The translations under genes and the position numbers were made by a program. From the NCBI RefSeq assembly GCF_002797715.1, contig NZ_PGFF01000001.1:1573304-1637303 (forward strand): a stretch of 64,000 nt of DNA. Reading direction: 5' to 3'. The stretch comes from Diaminobutyricimonas aerilata. Lineage in GTDB: Bacteria; Actinomycetota; Actinomycetes; Actinomycetales; Microbacteriaceae. The notes beneath the pieces were generated by a model that was not told the DNA's origin, did not search any database, and saw nothing but the letters and a program-made list of their open reading frames with translations. How positions within the stretch are numbered: position 1 is the first letter of the stretch; each line of letters starts with the position of its first letter. Positions 59,009 through 64,000 of this stretch are shown here, piece by piece.

Positions 59009-60031
59009 ATGGCATCGGAACGCAGTCTCGAAGTGCTGCGGGTCATCGTGCAGGATTACGTCGCCTCGCGGGAACCCGTCGGATCGAAGTCCATCGTCGA
59101 GCGGCATTCCTTCGGTGTGTCGGCCGCGACCATCCGCAACGACATGGCCCTTCTCGAGGAGGAGGAGCTCATCGCCGCTCCGCACACCTCGTCCGGCCGG
59201 GTCCCCACCGACAAGGGCTACCGCGTCTTCGTCGACCAGCTCGCCGACATGCGCCCTCTGAGCGCCGCGCAACGGCAGGCGATCGAGACCTTCCTCGGTC
59301 AACCCGACGACGTCGACGAGGTGCTCGCGCGCACGGTGCGCCTGCTCTCGCAGCTCACCAACCAGGTCGCGCTCGTGCAGTACCCGAGTTTCACGCGCGC
59401 CTCCGTGCGCCATGTGGAACTGGTCCCGTTGAGCGACACGCGGCTCATGACCGTGCTCATCACCGACCGCGGCCAGGTCGACCAGCGCATCGTCGACGCC
59501 GGCGAAGCGGTCGACGAGGCGTTCGTGGGCGAGCTGCGCGCGAAACTCAACGGCGCTCTCGCGGGCCGGTCGCTGAGTGAGGCGTCGACGGCGCTCCCGC
59601 GGATCGCCGAGCGGTTCGTGCCCGAACGCGCGGCGCTGGTGGAGCGGATCGGCGAGAGCCTGCTCTCGCAGGTGGACGCGAACCGCCGCGACAAGCTCGT
59701 CATGGCCGGTGCCGCGAACCTCGCCCGCACCGAGGCCGACTTCGGGGGCAGCATCTATCCCGTTCTCGAGGCCATCGAGGAGCAGGTCACCCTGCTCAAG
59801 CTCTTCGGCGAGATGGAGGTCGACGGGTCCGGCGTCTCGGCCAGCATCGGCCGCGAGAACGCCGACTTCGGTCTCGCCGACACCTCCGTGCTTGCGAGCG
59901 GCTACGCTCCAGCGGGCGACGGGGTCGCGAAGCTCGGTGTGCTCGGCCCCACCCGCATGGACTACTCCAACAACATGGCGGCGGTGCGGGCGGTCGCCCG
60001 TTACCTCTCCAAGCTCATCGACGGCGACTAG
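59009..60031 (+). CDS. hrcA: Heat-inducible transcription repressor HrcA
   Basis: The 340-residue repressor has an N-terminal winged helix ([49 protein letters not shown]), then the dimerisation and inserted domains and a C-terminal [22 protein letters not shown] motif. It keeps chaperone genes off in normal conditions. ATG 59009 is preferred over GTG 59003 because GGAAGGAG lies 8 nt before it. A CIRCE-like site is at its own promoter. dnaJ follows. Confidence 0.96.
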   Translation: MASERSLEVLRVIVQDYVASREPVGSKSIVERHSFGVSAATIRNDMALLEEEELIAAPHTSSGRVPTDKGYRVFVDQLADMRPLSAAQRQAIETFLGQPDDVDEVLARTVRLLSQLTNQVALVQYPSFTRASVRHVELVPLSDTRLMTVLITDRGQVDQRIVDAGEAVDEAFVGELRAKLNGALAGRSLSEASTALPRIAERFVPERAALVERIGESLLSQVDANRRDKLVMAGAANLARTEADFGGSIYPVLEAIEEQVTLLKLFGEMEVDGSGVSASIGRENADFGLADTSVLASGYAPAGDGVAKLGVLGPTRMDYSNNMAAVRAVARYLSKLIDGD

Positions 60032-60071
60032 CCGATCGGGCGTTCCCCGCCCACGACGGAAGAATCAGGAT

Positions 60072-61181
60072 TTGGCTGACCATTACGAGGTACTCGGCGT
60101 CGAACGCAACGCGACGCCGGAGGAGATCAAGAAGGCGTACCGCCGGCTCGCTCGGGAACTGCATCCCGATGTGAATCCCGGGGCGGACGCCGCCGAGCGG
60201 TTCAAGCTCGTCACCCACGCCTACGACGTTCTGAGCGATCCGCAGCAGCGTCAGCAGTACGACCTCGGCGGTTCCGGCGGCTTCGGAGGTGGGGGAGGCG
60301 CCAACTTCGGCGGCTTCGGCGACATCTTCGAGACGTTCTTCGGTGCCGGGGCGACGCGCCAGGGCCCGCGTTCGCGTCGCGAGCGGGGTCAGGACGCCCT
60401 CGTGCGGGTCGAGATCGAACTGGAAGAGGTCATCTTCGGCACGCACCGCGACGTCGAGGTCAACACCGCCGTGCTGTGCGAGACCTGCAACGGTTCGTGC
60501 GCGGCCCCGGGAACCAGCCCGGTCACGTGCGACATCTGCCACGGTACCGGTCAGATCCAGCGCGCCGTGCGCTCGCTGCTCGGCAACGTGATGACGTCGA
60601 GCCCGTGCGGCACCTGCCGCGGCTACGGCACCGTCATCCCGAACCCGTGCCCGACGTGCGCGGGTCAGGGTCGCGTGCGCGCCACCCGCAACATCCCCGT
60701 CGACATCCCCGCGGGAGTCGACACGGGCCTCCGCCTGCAGCTGCCCGGTCAGGGCGAGGTCGGTCCCGCCGGCGGCCCCAACGGCGACCTCTACCTCGAG
60801 GTCAAGGTGCGCCACCACGACACCTTCAGCCGCAACGGCGACGACCTGCTCGCGACGCTCGAGGTGCAGATGACGGATGCCGTGCTCGGCACCCGCACGA
60901 CACTGCACGCGCTCGACGGCGACATCGACGTGGAGCTCAAGCCCGGAACGCAGAGCGCCGAGATCCTCACGATCAAGGACCGCGGCATCACCCGCCTGCG
61001 CGGCGGTGGCCGTGGCGACCTGAAGATCGGCGTGCACGTGGTCACCCCGACGAAGCTCAACCACAAGGAGCAGGAACTGCTGCGCAAGTTCGCGGCGTCG
61101 CGCAAGAACCAGCCGCCGCGACTCGCCCACTTCCAGCAGGGACTCTTCGCCAAGCTGCGCGACCGCTTCGTCGGCGGCTGA
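60072..61181 (+). CDS. dnaJ: Chaperone DnaJ
   Basis: The 369-residue co-chaperone stimulates DnaK. The J domain has HPD at 31-33. A Gly/Phe-rich linker and four zinc-binding repeats follow: [24 protein letters not shown] and CPTCAGQG; the first ends in Cys instead of Gly. C-terminal peptide-binding domains complete the type I layout. It starts with TTG at 60072, with GGAAG 9 nt upstream, giving the normal [10 protein letters not shown]-like start. dnaK and grpE are not here. The stop overlaps rsmE (TGATG). Confidence 0.95.
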   Translation: MADHYEVLGVERNATPEEIKKAYRRLARELHPDVNPGADAAERFKLVTHAYDVLSDPQQRQQYDLGGSGGFGGGGGANFGGFGDIFETFFGAGATRQGPRSRRERGQDALVRVEIELEEVIFGTHRDVEVNTAVLCETCNGSCAAPGTSPVTCDICHGTGQIQRAVRSLLGNVMTSSPCGTCRGYGTVIPNPCPTCAGQGRVRATRNIPVDIPAGVDTGLRLQLPGQGEVGPAGGPNGDLYLEVKVRHHDTFSRNGDDLLATLEVQMTDAVLGTRTTLHALDGDIDVELKPGTQSAEILTIKDRGITRLRGGGRGDLKIGVHVVTPTKLNHKEQELLRKFAASRKNQPPRLAHFQQGLFAKLRDRFVGG

Positions 61182-61918
61182 TGAGCACGCTGTTCCTCAA
61201 TCCCGAGCTCGAGCCCGCTGCCGCGGTCGTCGGCGCGCGCGTCGGCGTGCGCGGCGACGAGGCGCGCCACGCGGTCACGGTGAACCGCATCCGCCCGGGC
61301 GAGACGGTCTCGATCGGTGACGGCGAAGGACTCGTCGTCACCGGGGCGGTCGTCTCGGCGGCACCGGACGAGCTCGTCATCGAGGTGGCCGAGGTGCGCA
61401 CCGAACCGTGGCCATCGCCCGAGCTGTGGCTCGTGCAGGCCCTCGCCAAGGGCGATCGCGACGAGCTCGCGGTGCAGGCGGCGACCGAACTCGGCGTGAC
61501 CGGCGTCGTGCCGTGGGCCGCGGACCGCTCCGTGTCGCGCTGGGAGGGCGCGAAGGTCGCCAAGGGCGAGGCCCGATGGCGCACCATCACGCGCGAGGCG
61601 AGCAAGCAGTCGCTGCGCGGCTGGCTTCCGCAGGTCGCGCCACTCGCGCGCACCTCCGACCTGGTCCGCCTCGCCGGGGAGACCCGGATGCTGCTTCTCG
61701 ACCCGACCGCCCACACCGCACTCACCGCGATAGATCCGGCGGGTGCGGCGCGAGTGCACCTCGTCGTCGGGCCCGAGGGCGGCTTCGCGCCGGCCGAGCT
61801 CGAGCGGCTCTCCGGCGCCGGCGCCGAGCGGGTGCACCTCGGCGCGGGCATCCTGCGCACCTCCACCGCGGGGCCCGCCGCCCTCGCGGTGCTGAACGCA
61901 CGCCTGGGACGTTGGTAG
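61181..61918 (+). CDS. rsmE: 16S rRNA m3U1498 methyltransferase
   Basis: The 245-residue SPOUT-fold enzyme methylates U1498 of 16S rRNA. The N-terminal PUA-like part (RGDEARHAVTVNRIRPGE) and C-terminal knot motifs VHLVVGPEGGFAPAEL and LGAGILRTSTAGPAALAVL are characteristic. ATG 61181 overlaps the dnaJ stop, a common dnaJ-rsmE pairing. Confidence 0.95.
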   Translation: MSTLFLNPELEPAAAVVGARVGVRGDEARHAVTVNRIRPGETVSIGDGEGLVVTGAVVSAAPDELVIEVAEVRTEPWPSPELWLVQALAKGDRDELAVQAATELGVTGVVPWAADRSVSRWEGAKVAKGEARWRTITREASKQSLRGWLPQVAPLARTSDLVRLAGETRMLLLDPTAHTALTAIDPAGAARVHLVVGPEGGFAPAELERLSGAGAERVHLGAGILRTSTAGPAALAVLNARLGRW

Positions 61919-61947
61919 CAGGGGGAATAGCGACGCCCGCTCGTCGT

Positions 61948-61953
61948 TAAGAT
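61948..61953 (+). promoter_or_regulatory. Leaderless promoter -10 of the HIT-phoH-ybeY operon
   Basis: TAAGAT (61948-61953) ends 6 nt before ATG 61960. No ribosome binding site is visible, consistent with leaderless initiation. Confidence 0.5.
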
Positions 61954-61959
61954 CGATGC

Positions 61960-62313
61960 ATGACTGACGCCGAGCGTTCGATCTTCACGCGCATCGCCGA
62001 CCGGGAGATCCCGGCCGACATCGTGCACGAGACCGACAGCCTCATCGCGTTCCGGGACATCGCTCCGCAGGCGCCCGTGCACCTGCTGATCGTGCCGAAG
62101 ACGGAACGGTACGCGAACGTCGTCGAGCTCGCCGAAGGCGACCCCGCACTGCTGGCCGACATCGTGAGCACCGCCGGCCGGCTCGCGCACGAGCACACCG
62201 GCGGGCAGTTCCGCCTCGTCTTCAACACCGGCGCCGAAGCCGGACAGACCGTGTTCCACGTGCACGCCCACCTGCTGGGCGGGCGACTAGAGGAAGGCAC
62301 ACTTGCCCACTAG
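61960..62313 (+). CDS. HIT family (histidine triad) nucleotide-binding protein
   Basis: The 117-residue protein has the HIT motif HVHAH (His100, His102, His104), with catalytic His102, and the HLLIVPK segment. Such HinT-like proteins hydrolyse nucleoside phosphoramidates. It is leaderless by its -10 spacing and starts an operon; its last 11 bp overlap phoH. Confidence 0.93.
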   Translation: MTDAERSIFTRIADREIPADIVHETDSLIAFRDIAPQAPVHLLIVPKTERYANVVELAEGDPALLADIVSTAGRLAHEHTGGQFRLVFNTGAEAGQTVFHVHAHLLGGRLEEGTLAH

Positions 62314-63406
62314 CGACACCGGCTCCACCGGCGTACCGATCGAGCGCGCCGAACTGCACGTCGACGGCGTCGCGATGGTGCGACTGCTCGGCCCGCAGGA
62401 CCGCCTGCTCACCACCCTCGAACGGCAGTACCCCGCCGTCGCCGTGCTCGTCCGCGGCAACCAGATCTTCCTCGACGGCCCCTCCGACCAGGTGAAGGCC
62501 GCCCGAACGCTCGTAGAGGAGCTCATCCAGATGGTCCGCAACGGCACCGACCTCGGTCCGGCCGACATCGCCTCGTCGGCCCGCATCATCGAGAGCGGCG
62601 CCGGCAGCCCGGCGGAGGTGCTCAGCCAGGCGATCCTCACCAGCCGGGGCAAGAGCATCCGGCCGAAGACCCTCGGTCAGAAGAACTACGTCGACGCGAT
62701 CGATCACAACACGATCGTCTTCGGGATCGGCCCCGCCGGTACCGGTAAGACCTACCTCGCGATGGCGAAGGCCGTGCAGGCCCTGCAGCGCAAGGAGGTC
62801 GAGCGGATCATCCTCAGCCGGCCGGCGATCGAGGCGGGGGAGCGGCTCGGGTTCCTGCCCGGCACCCTCACCGACAAGATCGACCCCTACCTGCGGCCGC
62901 TCTACGACGCGCTCAACGAGATGATGGACCCGGAGATCGTGCCCAAGCTCCTCGCCGCGGGCACCGTCGAAGTCGCGCCGCTCGCCTACATGCGCGGTCG
63001 CACCCTCAACAACGCGTTCGTCGTGCTCGACGAGGCGCAGAACACCACCCCCGAGCAGATGAAGATGTTCCTCACCCGACTCGGGTTCGGCTCGAAGATG
63101 GTCGTCACGGGCGACATCACGCAGGTCGACCTGCCCACGGGCGCGAGTGGACTGCAACTCGTCACGCGCATCCTCGACGGGATGGACGACATCCACTTCG
63201 CCCGCTTGGGCAGTGAAGACGTCGTGCGGCACTCGCTCGTCGGGCAGATCGTCGACGCCTACACCAAGTACGACGCCGAGCAGCAGGCGCGACGATTCCA
63301 GCGCGAGCAGGGAGTCGAGGCGCCCACGGGCGCGAACCGCGCGGAGCGGCGAGGCCATACGCCGCAGGATCACCAGCCGCGTCGCGATCGGCGGTGGGGC
63401 CGATGA
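62303..63406 (+). CDS. phoH: PhoH-like ATPase (PhoH/YbeZ)
   Basis: The 367-residue ATPase has an N-terminal KH-like segment and Walker A GPAGTGKT near residue 143, Walker B VVLDEAQNT near 240. PhoH/YbeZ works with YbeY in ribosome maturation and RNA quality control. It starts with TTG at 62303 because AGGAAGG lies 5 nt upstream, within the HIT gene. It ends with an Arg-rich tail, overlapping ybeY (ATGA). Confidence 0.94.
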   Translation: MPTSDTGSTGVPIERAELHVDGVAMVRLLGPQDRLLTTLERQYPAVAVLVRGNQIFLDGPSDQVKAARTLVEELIQMVRNGTDLGPADIASSARIIESGAGSPAEVLSQAILTSRGKSIRPKTLGQKNYVDAIDHNTIVFGIGPAGTGKTYLAMAKAVQALQRKEVERIILSRPAIEAGERLGFLPGTLTDKIDPYLRPLYDALNEMMDPEIVPKLLAAGTVEVAPLAYMRGRTLNNAFVVLDEAQNTTPEQMKMFLTRLGFGSKMVVTGDITQVDLPTGASGLQLVTRILDGMDDIHFARLGSEDVVRHSLVGQIVDAYTKYDAEQQARRFQREQGVEAPTGANRAERRGHTPQDHQPRRDRRWGR

Positions 63407-63867
63407 GCGTCGAGGTCACCAACGAGTCGGGCATCGAGACCGACGAGGCGGCCCTGCAGCGGCTCGTCGTCTACTGTCTCGACGAGCTTCGGGTGCACCC
63501 GGATGCGGAACTGGCCATCATGCTCGTCGACGAGGCGGCGATGGAGCAGCTGCACGTGCAGTGGATGGACGAGCCAGGGCCGACCGACGTGCTGAGCTTC
63601 CCCATGGACGAGCTGCGTCCCGGTACGGAGGATGCGATCACCCCGGCGGGACTGCTCGGCGACATCGTGCTGTGCCCGCAGGTCGCCATCACCCAGGCGA
63701 AGACGGCCGGACATCCGATGCTCGACGAGCTGCTCATGCTCACGTGCCACGGGCTGCTCCACCTGCTCGGATTCGACCACGCCGAGCCCGATGAGGAGAA
63801 GGAGATGTTCGGACTGCAGCGCGACCTGCTGATCGGGTTCGCGCACTCCGAACGCCGCAAACGATGA
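63403..63867 (+). CDS. ybeY: Endoribonuclease YbeY
   Basis: The 154-residue zinc-dependent endoribonuclease helps mature 16S rRNA. The metal motif HGLLHLLGFDH (H-x3-H-x5-H, near 115-125) is intact. ATG 63403 overlaps the phoH stop, and its own stop overlaps the next gene (ATGA). Confidence 0.95.
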   Translation: MSVEVTNESGIETDEAALQRLVVYCLDELRVHPDAELAIMLVDEAAMEQLHVQWMDEPGPTDVLSFPMDELRPGTEDAITPAGLLGDIVLCPQVAITQAKTAGHPMLDELLMLTCHGLLHLLGFDHAEPDEEKEMFGLQRDLLIGFAHSERRKR

Positions 63868-64000
63868 TCCCGGTCTTCGTCGTCGCGGCGATCCTCCTCG
63901 TGGTGCTCGGCGGTCTGCTCGCAGCCGCCGACTCCGCCCTCGGGGTGCTGAGCCGCACCGACATCGTCGACCTGGCCGGTCGCAGCCGTGCGAAGCGGTC
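63864..64000 (+). CDS. CNNM/CorC-type (HlyC family) membrane protein, partial
   Basis: The first 45 codons are visible. They begin MIPVFVVAAILLVVLGGLLAAADSALGVLSRTDIVDL-like sequence, the N-terminal helix and Ala-Ala-x-x-x-Ala segment of the CNNM/DUF21 domain. Members export Mg2+ or Co2+. The gene runs past the window edge. The ATG overlaps the ybeY stop, matching the common ybeY-hlyC pairing. Confidence 0.85.
   Translation, partial: MIPVFVVAAILLVVLGGLLAAADSALGVLSRTDIVDLAGRSRAKR

Noticed and set aside
60472-60498. DnaJ first zinc repeat with Cys instead of the last Gly, as a possible lost zinc site
   Set aside because: All eight expected Cys ligands are still present, and I recall similar GSC forms in related actinobacterial DnaJ proteins, so this is probably a lineage trait.
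60476-61180. Upstream extension of the rsmE frame inside dnaJ
   Set aside because: It is an out-of-frame reading of dnaJ zinc-finger codons; rsmE starts at the ATG overlapping the dnaJ stop.

Overview
This window is a GC-rich (roughly 70%) chromosomal stretch of an actinobacterium, most likely a member of the Microbacteriaceae. The evidence is the strong G/C third-position bias, many GTG starts, an actinobacterial ileS T-box leader, and the gene order folC-DUF4233-ndk, rne-rplU-rpmA-obg-proB-proA-nadD-rsfS, leuS-comEA-comEC-holA-rpsT, and lepA-hemW-hrcA-dnaJ-rsmE-HIT-phoH-ybeY-CNNM. I see no phage, transposon, CRISPR array or plasmid functions.

Left part (1-23.7 kb). After the tail of an unidentified gene come a divergent MHS-type MFS transporter/TetR pair around a clear operator, and a secreted rhamnogalacturonan lyase with a LacI-type operator. 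Next are ileS under a translational T-box riboswitch, folC, a small membrane protein and ndk. A flavin-dependent monooxygenase and a VKOR-type thiol oxidoreductase precede RNase E/G. The core run continues with ribosomal proteins L21 and L27, Obg, proline biosynthesis (proB, proA; no proC seen), NAD synthesis (nadD) and the ribosome silencing factor (rsfS), and ends at tRNA-Ala(GGC).

Middle part (23.8-44.8 kb). This is the most variable part of the window, lying between rsfS/tRNA-Ala and leuS. It holds a fatty acid desaturase, an FBP-domain protein, an SDR/alditol oxidase pair, two alpha/beta hydrolases coupled to a DHA2 exporter, a UbiA-type prenyltransferase, a FUSC-type membrane protein and an AlkZ-like winged-helix protein. 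A GH15 glycosidase follows an App1-type phosphatase, and a TetR regulator precedes a four-gene osmoprotectant-type ABC importer. A DedA protein, the divergent pabC/pabB pair and an SRPBCC protein close the block.

Right part (44.9-64 kb). Here lie leuS, DNA-uptake genes comEA/comEC, DNA polymerase III delta (holA), S20 (rpsT), a divergent hydrolase/epimerase pair, and a tightly packed lepA-DUF1990-DUF1990-hemW run. After that come a DUF4870 protein, hrcA with a CIRCE-like operator, dnaJ, rsmE, and a leaderless HIT-phoH-ybeY-CNNM operon that runs off the end.

Two features recur. Many genes, often in divergent pairs, have a TANNNT-like -10 element 6-7 nt before the start codon, which implies leaderless mRNAs; the extreme case is pabC/pabB, where 17 bp holds both start codons and both -10 elements. 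Three intergenic regions carry long, mutually unrelated inverted repeats that do not look like ordinary terminators. I found no convincing new multi-gene system; these regulatory and repeat features are the best leads.
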